Below, piece after piece: positions 45,123 through 57,359 of a DNA stretch of 64,000 bases. Position numbers and translations under genes: made by a program. Each line of letters opens with the position of its first letter. Positions within the stretch are counted from its first letter, which is position 1. The notes below the pieces were generated by a model. It was given only the letters and a program-made list of their open reading frames with translations, was not told the DNA's origin and did not search any database. The stretch comes from Acinetobacter tianfuensis (GTDB taxonomy: Bacteria; Pseudomonadota; Gammaproteobacteria; Pseudomonadales; Moraxellaceae), in NCBI RefSeq assembly GCF_003611465.1, contig NZ_RAXV01000004.1:1-64000 (forward strand). Reading direction: 5' to 3'.

Positions 45123-46475
45123 TTAAGGTTTATTTATCCGCAGATCAACCGCGGGCTGCGCCAGCCAAACATTCATTTCGTCCAAATCAGTTTCGGTCAA
45201 TTTACCAACCGCAGCCTTCAGCCGCAGCACATGCACCAAATAATCATATTTGGCATTCAAATAATCCTGCTTTGCTGAAAATGCATTGCGCTGCGCCAAA
45301 AGCACATCCACCATGCTTTTAAGCCCTTCACTATACTGCGCCTGAGAAGCCTTAGACACCGTAGCAGAGGAGTCCATAGCGGCTTTGCGCGCTTGCAATT
45401 TAGACTGGTCTGTTTCGACTTGCATATAAGCCTGCTTCACATCGGTACTGGCTTTACGAATTGCGGCATCTAATTCAGCATCACTTTTTTTGACATTTAC
45501 ACTGGCCTGTTTAATCGATTTTTGCGTCCGGCCGCCAGTATAAATATTCCAGCTCATTTCCACACCGACCTGATCAAACTGGCCATCCTGAGACATAATT
45601 GAGTTTGGACTTTGCTTGTTATAGCCATAGCTTCCAACAGCCTCAATTTGAGGATAAAGCGCCGCCTTTTCTACGCGTTTTTTATCCTCTGCATAACGCT
45701 GCTGCATACGCGCAATTAAAATCCCTAAGTTCTGCCCCAGAGCCAAATCTTCCCATGCCTGCATGCTGCTCGGCACAGGTTTTTGAAATTCAAAATCATC
45801 ACGCAGCACAGCTAAACTTTCCTGATACGGCCCAATCAGCTGCTGCAGCTGTTCCTGCGCCAGCACCAGCTGCACATTTGTTGCCATTCGGTTGGCTCGG
45901 GCATTTTGGTATTGTGCATTTGCCTCACTGACATCACTTTTCGCCACTAAGCCTTCTTTTAATTTTGCATCCATCATTTTCAGCTGTTCAGACAGCGCTT
46001 TCTCTTCTTGCAAGTTGGCAACGGTCAGCGCCTGCTGGCGCAGGACATTAAAATATGCTTCAGCGACTTTTAAAATATGATCTTGACGCTGCTGACGCAG
46101 ATTCAGCTCACTCAAATGGATAGAAGTTTTGACTTGCTTTAAACCTTCCCAAGCATCCCAGCGGAACAGCGGCTGACGCGCAGTCAATGCAATTTGCTTG
46201 CTGGTCACGCTTTCAGGCATGCCGAAGCCAGCGCTCGATCCAGCATCATTTGCGCCTTGATTTTTACGCGTAACATTGCCCGTAATGGTCACTGTTGGCA
46301 AAAGATTGCCTGAGGCGATGCCCAAATTCAGCTGATCTGCCTCATACTGCAGCTGATGCGCTTTCCATGCTGGATCTGACTGTTTAGCCCGCTCATAAGC
46401 TTCGACTAAATCCAAAGCCAAAACCCATGGACTGAAGAGCAAAGCGCAAGTGCAGAATACGTATTTTATCTTCAT
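45123..46475 (-). CDS. tolC: TolC-family outer-membrane efflux protein
   Basis: A trimeric outer-membrane channel for tripartite efflux pumps and type I secretion. The 450-aa product has a signal peptide (MKIKYVFCTCALLFSPWVLA) followed by LDLVEAYERAKQSDPAWKAH, typical of TolC proper. Two OEP repeats follow, with long coiled-coil helices and VGVEMSWNIYTGGRTQKSIK. The upstream in-frame start at 46538 is rejected because 46475 begins the signal peptide. No pump genes are adjacent. Confidence 0.92.
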   Translation of the reverse strand: MKIKYVFCTCALLFSPWVLALDLVEAYERAKQSDPAWKAHQLQYEADQLNLGIASGNLLPTVTITGNVTRKNQGANDAGSSAGFGMPESVTSKQIALTARQPLFRWDAWEGLKQVKTSIHLSELNLRQQRQDHILKVAEAYFNVLRQQALTVANLQEEKALSEQLKMMDAKLKEGLVAKSDVSEANAQYQNARANRMATNVQLVLAQEQLQQLIGPYQESLAVLRDDFEFQKPVPSSMQAWEDLALGQNLGILIARMQQRYAEDKKRVEKAALYPQIEAVGSYGYNKQSPNSIMSQDGQFDQVGVEMSWNIYTGGRTQKSIKQASVNVKKSDAELDAAIRKASTDVKQAYMQVETDQSKLQARKAAMDSSATVSKASQAQYSEGLKSMVDVLLAQRNAFSAKQDYLNAKYDYLVHVLRLKAAVGKLTETDLDEMNVWLAQPAVDLRINKP

Positions 46476-46748
46476 TTTATTGGTAAATCCCTGCAACCCA
46501 ATACCGCTTCTTCGGCATTTCACTTCAAATTTAAGCAAATACTAAAGAGAATTATGCTAATTTCCGTATGATTTTTATTAATTTTTTACACAGTTTTAAT
46601 CATTTAACGCATTATTGTTTTGAAGAGATTACTCCTTCGGACATCACCGTAACAAAGCAATGCACAATACTACACATTATGAAGCAGATTATCGTTATAG
46701 AATATAAACATTCTATCGGGCAAGCTTTACTTTCGGTTTTATATACAG

Positions 46749-47783
46749 GTGAATGTGTTTAAGCTTTCTTCCAATGCGCTTCAGCTGAGCGCTTCATTCC
46801 TATGTTTATTGACACTTGCTGGCTGTGGACAGCAGGCTGAACCGCAGCCGGTAAAAGAGCAGATTACAGCCAATCAATCACAGAATGAAGCCTTAGACCT
46901 TAGCCAAATGTGCGACAAGCTAAAAAGCGGCATGATGCAGATCAATGATCAGCGTACAACTTTTGCCTTGGAACAAATTAACCAAGACCTAAAAGTATGC
47001 CTGCCGCTGTTAAATTTAGAACAGCAAAAAGAGATGCTGAGGCTCTCTACACTCATGTATAAAAATTTTCTGCATGTAGAGCGTACTCCTGCACAGCAGC
47101 TGGCCTTTGAAAAATATGCCTTTGATATGGCGCAGCACCCGACAATTCACCAAAGCCACTTTGCGCAGCTGGCACTGCGTGATCAATATTTACTCAAGCA
47201 CAAAGGGCAAGCCTATGTGGAGCTGGTCGATACCGGCGCTGAGAAATTGGACTATAGACGCAGCCCTGAATATTTAGGCCGTATTTTCGCTCCCTATATG
47301 CCTGAGGCTGAAAGTGTTTTTATCGAAAATCTGGCTCATCAAAATACTGAAGGTGTCTTGCTTGATGGCGCTCTGACTATCGAACCTTTTGAAATTGCGC
47401 GCCGCGCTTTATTTTGGGAGGATTATATTCAGCGTTATCCGCGCAGCAGCTATTTGCAGGATGCAAAAAATTTATCTGCACACTACCAGCGCCTGCTGTT
47501 TATCGGCTCTAAAGCCTCACCTGTATCCGACAGCTATACAGATAAATATTCCGTTTCTGTCAGCTCTTGGGAGGAAATCGCGAAACTGGCTCAATCCGAC
47601 AATTCTGCTTTATCCAAACAAGCGCAAAAATTTTTAAACTTCTATCTCATGACAAATGCTGAACGCAGCAAAACATTGGGCGCGCAGCAAAATCAGAGCC
47701 CAGAACAAATTTTAACTGCATATCTTGGCATTCCCAAAATTACAAATAACAAAGACTGTTTCAGCGATGCAATTTGTATTTAA
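46749..47783 (+). CDS. Lipoprotein of unknown function
   Basis: A 344-aa product with a lipoprotein signal: a hydrophobic segment LQLSASFLCLLTLAGC with lipobox LAGC near residues 23-26. The mature part is helical with many Gln and Leu. Three further Cys are seen (SQMCDKL, VCLPLL, DCFSDAICI), the last two close together at the C-terminus. The start is GTG at 46749 (another GTG at 46755). Family not recognised. Confidence 0.72.
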   Translation: MNVFKLSSNALQLSASFLCLLTLAGCGQQAEPQPVKEQITANQSQNEALDLSQMCDKLKSGMMQINDQRTTFALEQINQDLKVCLPLLNLEQQKEMLRLSTLMYKNFLHVERTPAQQLAFEKYAFDMAQHPTIHQSHFAQLALRDQYLLKHKGQAYVELVDTGAEKLDYRRSPEYLGRIFAPYMPEAESVFIENLAHQNTEGVLLDGALTIEPFEIARRALFWEDYIQRYPRSSYLQDAKNLSAHYQRLLFIGSKASPVSDSYTDKYSVSVSSWEEIAKLAQSDNSALSKQAQKFLNFYLMTNAERSKTLGAQQNQSPEQILTAYLGIPKITNNKDCFSDAICI

Positions 47784-47889
47784 CCGTTCAGCACAAACAG
47801 CATTTTAAATTTATCTCTATTCGCCAGCCTGTAAATCCTTGCTTTTAGCCCTTTGCAATACACTTGAACTCGGCTAATATCCATCCATC

Positions 47890-47984
47890 GCTTGACGGAG
47901 CGCGAGTATGCCCTCGCTGAGATCATCTAATGAAGATGAGTACCGTTGAACCTGATCAGGTTAAAACCTGCGTAGGAATCAAGC
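47890..47984 (+). promoter_or_regulatory. TPP riboswitch (THI box) of thiC
   Basis: The thiamine pyrophosphate aptamer is recognisable by GCTGAGA, then TACCGTTGAACCTGATCAGG and TTAAAACCTGCGTAGGAA. P1 is formed by GCTTGA (47890-47895) and TCAAGC (47979-47984). It lies about 155 bases before thiC and should lower thiC expression when TPP is plentiful. Confidence 0.95.
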
Positions 47985-48075
47985 CATCTAAAAACCGAAG
48001 CCCTATTTTTATCTATTTCCGTAGAAATACCTTTTATTTACGACAATACAATTGTGAATAACTGTCAAAAAATAG

Positions 48076-50034
<1,959 letters not shown>

Positions 50035-50071
50035 TTCTGAAAAAAACAATTTGTCTTCGGGCAATTCTCAG

Positions 50072-50103
50072 TTAGGATGAAAAACAGCTGTTTTTCATCC
50101 TAA
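50072..50103. repeat. Perfect 32-bp palindrome before nudF
   Basis: TTAGGATGAAAAACAG (50072-50087) is followed immediately by its exact reverse complement CTGTTTTTCATCCTAA (50088-50103). It ends two bases before the nudF ATG and 38 bases after the thiC stop. It could be a cruciform/operator, or an RNA hairpin that serves as thiC terminator and hides the only purine-rich sequence upstream of nudF. Confidence 0.85.
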
Positions 50104-50105
50104 TA

Positions 50106-50732
50106 ATGCCTATGAATATTATTAAACAAGCCTCTTATAACAACCAAGATTTTGCCATTGAAGGCCGTGAAACTGTATTTAAAGGCTTTATTCAAGTTGA
50201 AAAAGTCAGCCTGCGTTACCGCCTATTCAATCAAGATAGCTACAGCAATACGCTGCAGCGCGAATTGATCCGCCGTAAAGAAGCGGCCGGCGTCCTGCTT
50301 TATAGCCATTCACAGCAAAAATTTGCTTTGATTGAGCAGTTCCGTATCGGCGCAATAGAGGATACTGAATCGGCTTGGCAGCTGGAAATTATTGCAGGTG
50401 TGCTGGATGGAGATGAATCACCAGAGAGCTGTATCCGCAGAGAAAGTCTAGAGGAGTCTGGCTGTCAAATAGATCAATTACAGCATCTATTCAGTTTTTA
50501 TCCGTCTGCTGGCGCATGTTCAGAACTATTTCACTTATACAGCGCGGCAACTGTATTGCCAGATCAGGGCGGTATCTTCGGCATGCCAGAAGAAGGTGAA
50601 AATATTCAGCTGCATATTTTAAATTATTCAGATCTGCCCGCTCTAATGACCAGCGGTCGGCTAAAGAATGCGCCTGTCATTATGGCCTTGCAATGGCTGC
50701 AGATGCACATTGATAATATGAAGAATGTCTAA
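50106..50732 (+). CDS. nudF: ADP-ribose pyrophosphatase, Nudix family
   Basis: Hydrolyses ADP-ribose to AMP and ribose 5-phosphate. The 208-aa product has the Nudix box GVLDGDESPESCIRRES plus LEESGC (near residues 99-121). All acidic and Arg positions of GX5EX7REUXEEXGU are met, but Ser and Cys replace two usual hydrophobic residues. YPSAGACSELFHLY afterwards is typical of NudF. Two ATGs (50106, 50112) are possible and neither has a normal ribosome-binding site. Overlaps or abuts cpdA. Confidence 0.88.
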   Translation: MPMNIIKQASYNNQDFAIEGRETVFKGFIQVEKVSLRYRLFNQDSYSNTLQRELIRRKEAAGVLLYSHSQQKFALIEQFRIGAIEDTESAWQLEIIAGVLDGDESPESCIRRESLEESGCQIDQLQHLFSFYPSAGACSELFHLYSAATVLPDQGGIFGMPEEGENIQLHILNYSDLPALMTSGRLKNAPVIMALQWLQMHIDNMKNV

Positions 50733-50742
50733 GGGGAAGGAC

Positions 50743-51552
50743 ATGCCTTTCATCACTCAGAGCAATAAAAGATCAGATTGGACGATCGTACAGATATCAG
50801 ATACACACCTGATGGATCATCAGGATCTCAAATTTGTATCTATGAATCCTGAACAAAGTTTTCATGATGTCATTCATCATGTCCAAACACAGTTCCCCAA
50901 ACTAGATGCTATTGTTCATACGGGTGATTTGGCTCAAGTTCCAGTGCAAAAAACCTATGACCGCTATCTGCAATTTATGCAGACACTCAACACGCCGCAC
51001 TATCAAATTCCCGGCAACCATGACCGCGCCGAAATTTTTCCTTTTCATGAGCAGGCAAACCGCGCTCACGCCATTCACTTTGGCGCGTGGACTATGGTGC
51101 TGTTAAACAGCGCGGTAAAAGGCAAAGTTGATGGCTGGGTCGCAGAAGCGCAGCTGCAGCAGCTGGATGAGCTGCTGAGCGCCCATCCTGAGCAGCATAT
51201 CATTATTGCCTGCCACCATCATCCTTTTGCCATGCAGTCACATTGGATAGATCAGCATAAATTGAAAAATGCGGAGCATTTGATGGACGTTATCGCAAAA
51301 CATGCCAATGTGCGTATTGTGCTATGCGGTCATGTACATCAAGACTCGAGCAATACTTGGGAAAATGTACGATTTTTGTCAACACCTTCAACCAGTGTTC
51401 AATTTAAACCGCATAGCCCTACTTTTGCACTTGATCAGGAACTGCCAGGCTATCGGGTACTGCATTTGTACAATGATGGCGCATTTGAAACCGAAGTATT
51501 TCGGGTGAAAATGACCCAACCGCAAATTAATGCAGAAATTTCAGGTTATTAA
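50743..51552 (+). CDS. cpdA: 3',5'-cyclic-AMP phosphodiesterase CpdA
   Basis: A metallophosphoesterase that hydrolyses cAMP, tempering Crp/Vfr-type regulation. The 269-aa product has all five motifs: QISDTHLMD, HTGDLAQ, PGNHDR, ACHHHPF and LCGHVHQD. The frame opens at 50725, but the ATG at 50743 has GGGGAAGGAC directly upstream. The pairing nudF-cpdA is also seen in enterobacteria. Confidence 0.93.
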   Translation: MPFITQSNKRSDWTIVQISDTHLMDHQDLKFVSMNPEQSFHDVIHHVQTQFPKLDAIVHTGDLAQVPVQKTYDRYLQFMQTLNTPHYQIPGNHDRAEIFPFHEQANRAHAIHFGAWTMVLLNSAVKGKVDGWVAEAQLQQLDELLSAHPEQHIIIACHHHPFAMQSHWIDQHKLKNAEHLMDVIAKHANVRIVLCGHVHQDSSNTWENVRFLSTPSTSVQFKPHSPTFALDQELPGYRVLHLYNDGAFETEVFRVKMTQPQINAEISGY

Positions 51553-51569
51553 CTTTGCAATTTGTTTTT

Positions 51570-51758
51570 TTTCCTTTACTTTATGACGTCAAATGGAATA
51601 GTGATATAAATAATCCAAACACCAGGGCTGTTAAAAGGGAAAAAAAGTCTATATGATGACGGCCCCCGAGGGGGAAACTCCTTGAAGGGTGGATATAACA
51701 TGCATATCACCATATTTTTTGCGTATAAAATATACGTATATGATGAGGATTGCCCTAT
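51570..51758 (+). promoter_or_regulatory. dksA upstream region with two inverted repeats
   Basis: Candidate promoters are TATGAC-N17-TATAAA and TGTTAA-N17-TATGAT. Downstream of them a G/C hairpin (CCCCC at 51663-51667, GGGGG at 51670-51674) and an inverted repeat (CGTATA at 51722-51727, TATACG at 51731-51736) lie in the leader before the GATGAGGA ribosome-binding site. Assigned by eye. Confidence 0.4.
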
Positions 51759-52286
51759 ATGGCGAATGATAACCAAAATCAAGTTTTAGACGAACAAACT
51801 GATATTGCAGAAGAAAAGGCTGTAAAACGCGTGCGTAAAACTAAGCCTAAGGCTGCTGATGGCGGCTTTGCTGCAAGCTTGTTTGGTATTGAGCCTTATC
51901 AGCTGAAGAAAAATGAAGAATACATGTCTGAAGGCCAGCTTGTGCACTTCCGCCAAATTCTTTTAGCATGGAAAGCTGAGCTGATGTCTGAAGTAGACCG
52001 CACGCTAAATACCATGCAGGATGAAAATACTGCGCTTCCTGACGTAAACGACCGCGCAACGCAAGAAGAAGAGTTTGCGATTGAGCTTCGTACACGTGAC
52101 CGTGAGCGTAAATTGATCCGTAAAATTGAACAGTCAATCGAAGCGATCAAAAATGATGACTACGGTTTCTGTGAAACTTGCGGTATCGAAATCGGTTTAC
52201 GCCGCCTCGAAGCGCGTCCAACTGCAACTTTATGTATCGACTGTAAAACACTTGCAGAGATCAAAGAGAAGCAAAATAACGGTTAA
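51759..52286 (+). CDS. dksA: RNA polymerase-binding transcription factor DksA
   Basis: Binds the RNAP secondary channel and with ppGpp mediates the stringent response. The 175-aa product has a coiled coil whose tip keeps the Asp pair (ALPDVNDRATQEEEFAIELR) and a zinc finger (CETCGIEIGLRRLEARPTA, then LCIDC). The N-terminal ~30 residues are a basic, Lys-rich extension. GATGAGGA sits 10 bases before the ATG. gluQ follows. Confidence 0.96.
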   Translation: MANDNQNQVLDEQTDIAEEKAVKRVRKTKPKAADGGFAASLFGIEPYQLKKNEEYMSEGQLVHFRQILLAWKAELMSEVDRTLNTMQDENTALPDVNDRATQEEEFAIELRTRDRERKLIRKIEQSIEAIKNDDYGFCETCGIEIGLRRLEARPTATLCIDCKTLAEIKEKQNNG

Positions 52287-52290
52287 TTCT

Positions 52291-53208
52291 GTGTTGAGTA
52301 ATTCCTCCCTAGCCCCCCCTTTAAAAAAGGGAGGGAAAGTTGCAGAGCATTACGCGGGCCGGTTTGCGCCATCGCCAACTGGCCCTTTGCATTTCGGTTC
52401 TTTAATTACCGCTGTTGCCAGTTACTGCGATGCCAAAGCGCATCAGGGGCAATGGATTGTTCGTATTGAAGATACCGACATCCCCCGTATCTACCCAAAC
52501 AGCGAAGAACATATTTTAAAATGTTTAGATGCTTTTGAATTCGAATCTGATGTTGAAATCATTTATCAACGACAACGCCTAGATCTCTACGAATCTGTCC
52601 TCGAACAACTCAAACAAAATAATCTGGTCTATGCCTGTGAATGTACGCGCAAGATGTTGGGTTCAAACCACATCTATGCAGGAACATGCCGAGAAAAGCA
52701 TTTAGATTTCCAAAATCAAGCCATCCGCATCAAAGTTTCAGCGCAAAATATTTGTTTTAATGATCGCTTACAAGGCCAGCATTGTTCTAACCTTCAACAT
52801 GACTTAGGCGATTTTGTTCTCAAACGTCGTGATGGCATTATTAATTATCAACTGGCTGTGGTGGTTGATGATTATCTGCAAGGGATGACCCATGTCGTAC
52901 GCGGTGCAGACTTATTGGATAATACCGAACGTCAAATTTGGCTTGGGCAATGTCTAGGCTATCCAAAATTGGAATATATGCACCTGCCTCTTGCAATGAA
53001 TGATCAAGGGCAAAAGTTATCCAAGCAAAATCTTGCACATGCCATCGATACCCAACATGCTCCCGAATTGCTTTTACAAGCGATTACAGCGCTTGGACAG
53101 CCTCCTGTAGACTTAGATCAGCCACATCAAATGCTTGCTCAAGCTGTCGCACAATGGGATATCCAAAAAATTCCTAAGGGCACTGAGCTGAACGCCATAT
53201 TTGTATAA
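52291..53208 (+). CDS. gluQ: Glutamyl-Q tRNA(Asp) synthetase
   Basis: A truncated GluRS paralogue that attaches glutamate to queuosine-34 of tRNA-Asp. The product has FAPSPTGPLHFGSLITAVAS (HIGH-type), the zinc-site CEC plus YAGTC, HVVRGADLLDNTERQIWL, and KLSKQN in place of KMSKS. It lacks the anticodon-binding domain, as usual. The start is uncertain: GTG at 52291 or TTG at 52294, since no ATG lies between dksA and the HIGH motif. It follows dksA by 4 bases, as in other gammaproteobacteria. Gln codons are strongly CAA-biased (23 of 27). Confidence 0.92.
   Translation: MLSNSSLAPPLKKGGKVAEHYAGRFAPSPTGPLHFGSLITAVASYCDAKAHQGQWIVRIEDTDIPRIYPNSEEHILKCLDAFEFESDVEIIYQRQRLDLYESVLEQLKQNNLVYACECTRKMLGSNHIYAGTCREKHLDFQNQAIRIKVSAQNICFNDRLQGQHCSNLQHDLGDFVLKRRDGIINYQLAVVVDDYLQGMTHVVRGADLLDNTERQIWLGQCLGYPKLEYMHLPLAMNDQGQKLSKQNLAHAIDTQHAPELLLQAITALGQPPVDLDQPHQMLAQAVAQWDIQKIPKGTELNAIFV
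52313..52335 (+). repeat. Short C/G-rich hairpin inside the 5' end of gluQ
   Basis: CCCCCCCTTT (52313-52322) pairs with AAAGGGAGGG (52326-52335) with one mismatch, and CCTCCCT precedes it. The layout resembles short palindromic intergenic elements I recall from Acinetobacter genomes. Here it is read through in frame, encoding LAPPLKKGG. Confidence 0.5.
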
Positions 53209-53215
53209 CAGACAT

Positions 53216-54550
53216 TCACTGCATATTTAACCTCATATCAGCCTGCAGATACTGCAGCCTGATATACTGCATAAACGTCAAAATACTGTCCAGCACCAAA
53301 CTAAGGCCAAAAATCAGTAATATATTGGCTAAAGTCACGGTAAAGAACTGCATGGAATATAAAATATAGGCGGAGCCGTAAAACAAAGTATTGATGATTA
53401 TGGTCTGATACAAAATCAAATCGATACGGCCTATCCCGTAAAAATACTGATCCAGCACACTATTCCATGCAAACAGCATATAACAGCCGATCATCCCCAT
53501 CGCCAATTGCGTGATTTTCTGCGCATGCTCGACTCCCATAACATGATAAATAAATCCATTCCACCACGGCATGCTGCATAACCAAGCAAAAATAATACCT
53601 GTCATTAAGATTAAATAAGCGCTTATTTTTGCCCTGCTCAGCCCCTGATGAATAGCCGCATCCTGCTTGACGAGCTGCGCGATGGCAAAAACCGGCAGCA
53701 ATAGCCACCCCCAGATAAATTGATTCATCAGCCAGAAATCACCAGAACTTTCAGCCATATTGATCATTTTCAGAATAATCAGCGCAAATACCGTATTACG
53801 AATACCAGACTCAATACAGGAAATGGCGGCTTTCTGATAATACTTATTGAGCCATACATGCTGTCTAAACTGAATATGATGAAAACGCACCCCTTGAGCA
53901 TAAAGGGCAGCGCAGGAAATACCAGCCAGAACCAAACTCACTGCAATATTACATAAAGCAACCCCAGTCAGACCAAGCTGTAAAGAAAAACTGAACGAAC
54001 TGACCAGCACACTATCTAAAATCAGAATCAGCGCACTTTGCAGCATTAACAGCAGATAAAGAAATTTACGCTGATTTTGCAAGATTAAAATGAGCTGAAA
54101 ATAACTGAATAGACTAGAGAATAGAATTGCAGCAGCTTCTAAGCGCATATACTGAACCGTCTGCAAATACAAATCTGTACGCTGGTGCATAAAGCTGACT
54201 GTATTCGGCACAAAGATCAAAAATAGTACGGTTACAACCAAATAAACAGCCAAAAAAAGGCTTAAAGTTACTGCAATCCTTTGCCGCCACAGCACTTTAT
54301 CTTGAATAACCTGGCCTAAAATAAATGCTAAGGGCAATAGCAATGCTTCATTCAGCACTTCATACAAGAGTGATAGCCAAGTGACCTGAGCAGCAATATT
54401 GAAGGCGGAATCATCATCAATTTGCCCAATCCAATAAATACGGGAAGTCGAATACAGCAATGGAATGAGACTGCCTAAAGCCAAGAACAATAATAATTTA
54501 TAATTAATACCTGCCAGCGCCCGAACAAGCAAAAAGCTGTTTTTTTTCAT
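53216..54550 (-). CDS. MATE-like multidrug efflux / MatE family membrane protein
   Basis: A 444-aa integral membrane protein with about 12 predicted helices in two halves. Its general layout matches the MATE fold: NIAAQVTWLSLLYEVLNEAL, then LPLAFILGQVI, and FSLQLGLTGVALCNIAVSLV. It is divergent from NorM: the first helix pair lacks the usual PxxxxQ-type signature. Export substrate unknown; a lipid-flippase relative within the MOP superfamily is possible. Separated from ftsW by a terminator. Confidence 0.72.
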   Translation of the reverse strand: MKKNSFLLVRALAGINYKLLLFLALGSLIPLLYSTSRIYWIGQIDDDSAFNIAAQVTWLSLLYEVLNEALLLPLAFILGQVIQDKVLWRQRIAVTLSLFLAVYLVVTVLFLIFVPNTVSFMHQRTDLYLQTVQYMRLEAAAILFSSLFSYFQLILILQNQRKFLYLLLMLQSALILILDSVLVSSFSFSLQLGLTGVALCNIAVSLVLAGISCAALYAQGVRFHHIQFRQHVWLNKYYQKAAISCIESGIRNTVFALIILKMINMAESSGDFWLMNQFIWGWLLLPVFAIAQLVKQDAAIHQGLSRAKISAYLILMTGIIFAWLCSMPWWNGFIYHVMGVEHAQKITQLAMGMIGCYMLFAWNSVLDQYFYGIGRIDLILYQTIIINTLFYGSAYILYSMQFFTVTLANILLIFGLSLVLDSILTFMQYIRLQYLQADMRLNMQ

Positions 54551-54574
54551 TTTTTATATTGCCAATCGAAATCA

Positions 54575-54610
54575 TAAAAAACCTGCTGACACTTTATAGC
54601 CAACAGGTTT
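54575..54610 (-). terminator. Terminator of ftsW
   Basis: Minus strand: AAACCTG and CAGGTTT, with a second pairing TGGC/GTCA inside, then TTTTTT. Confidence 0.7.
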
Positions 54611-54636
54611 AATAAAATCAAGGTGTTGCAAACAAT

Positions 54637-55833
54637 TTAGAAGCTTGATTCCTCTTTACTCGGATTAACCTGATTGGTTGTGCTTTCGATTTTCAGCACA
54701 AGACTGATCATGACTGCGCACATAATTAATGATGAACCGCCATAACTGATAAATGGCAGTGTTAGGCCTTTGGTCGGCAGCATACCCATGTTCATGCCTG
54801 CATTTACCAGAACTTGCAGCAGAAAAATAATACTGATGCCGTAAGCCAAATAGCCTGCACGCAGATACTGATGGCGCAGCGCGCGATGACCGATTTTAAT
54901 GCAGCAAACCACCACAATAAATGACAGCAGCAATACCGTGCTGATACCGAAGAAACCGAACTCCTCACCTAAAATAGCCAGCATGAAGTCTGTATGCGCC
55001 TCAGGCAGATAAGACATTTTTTGGATACTGTGCCCTAAACCAACCCCAAACCACTCCCCGCGGCCAAAAGCCATTAAGGCATTCGACAGCTGATAGCCTG
55101 TACCGAGCGGATCTGCCCATGGGTTGGTAAAAGATAATGCCCGCTGCAAACGGTATGGCTCAAAAACAATCGCGATGACCAAGCCAGCGACAATAAACAG
55201 CAAGAAAGCAATAAACTGAACGGCTGGCGCTCCTGCTAAAAAGAACACGCCGAGAATCATCAAAACAATAACCGCAGTTGCGCCCAAATCCGGCTCTGCC
55301 AAAATCAAGCCCACGGTAATAATCATCACAACCCCAAGCCTGACAAGGCCGGAAACACTATTTCTGACTTCCTCAGCTCGGCGCACAACATAGTCGGCTG
55401 TAAAAATCGCCATCATGACCTTCGCAACCTCTGAAGCCTGCAAGGTAAAGCCAGCAATCCTGATCCAGCGCGTCGAGCCGTTTACCTCCGTTCCCGCCAC
55501 CAGCACCACTGCCAGCAGTAAAATCGTCAGTATCCAAAGTGGAAAGGTATTATTGAACCAAACATTCAGCGGCACTTTATACACCGCAAGTGCGCAAATA
55601 CTTGCCACAAAAATAGAAATGCCATGACGGCTGACATAGTGAAATGCATTTTCATGCAAACGGGCCGCATACGGCATTGAAGCCGATGCCACCATAATTG
55701 AACCAATACACAGCAGCGCCAATACACTGAAAATCAGCACATTGCGCGTTGTCACTTCGGCAGGCAGCCGAGGCGCCCACCGTTCATAGACTGCATTTAT
55801 TTTACTGATGGTCGTCTGAGCTAACCCAGCCAT
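54637..55833 (-). CDS. ftsW: Peptidoglycan glycosyltransferase FtsW
   Basis: A septal SEDS-family glycosyltransferase polymerising lipid II. The 398-aa product has about ten helices. Family blocks include LAEPDLGATAVIVLMI, GTGYQLSNALMAFGRGEWFG, LPEAHTDFMLAILGEEFGFF and KGLTLPFISYGGSSLI. It lies 21 bases after murD in the same direction, part of the division/cell-wall cluster, though mraY and murG are not next to it. Confidence 0.96.
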   Translation of the reverse strand: MAGLAQTTISKINAVYERWAPRLPAEVTTRNVLIFSVLALLCIGSIMVASASMPYAARLHENAFHYVSRHGISIFVASICALAVYKVPLNVWFNNTFPLWILTILLLAVVLVAGTEVNGSTRWIRIAGFTLQASEVAKVMMAIFTADYVVRRAEEVRNSVSGLVRLGVVMIITVGLILAEPDLGATAVIVLMILGVFFLAGAPAVQFIAFLLFIVAGLVIAIVFEPYRLQRALSFTNPWADPLGTGYQLSNALMAFGRGEWFGVGLGHSIQKMSYLPEAHTDFMLAILGEEFGFFGISTVLLLSFIVVVCCIKIGHRALRHQYLRAGYLAYGISIIFLLQVLVNAGMNMGMLPTKGLTLPFISYGGSSLIMCAVMISLVLKIESTTNQVNPSKEESSF

Positions 55834-55854
55834 ACAACTTTCCTTATCATTCTT

Positions 55855-57222
<1,368 letters not shown>

Positions 57223-57306
57223 TTATTTATCTGACGAAATGTTAGCACTTTGCTGTTTTGAATGCTTTTGTGTTTTTGCGTTCTCTCTCTTTTTTTGTGT
57301 CAGTGC

Positions 57307-57340
57307 GTAAAAAAGCCGTCCTGATGGACGGCTTTTTTAC
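57307..57340. terminator. Terminator of the feo operon
   Basis: GTAAAAAAGCCGTCC (57307-57321), TGAT, GGACGGCTTTTTTAC (57326-57340): perfect arms, usable on either strand. It lies after the feo operon and before the murD promoter region. Confidence 0.85.
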
Positions 57341-57359
57341 GCAATTGGCAATACCCTGC

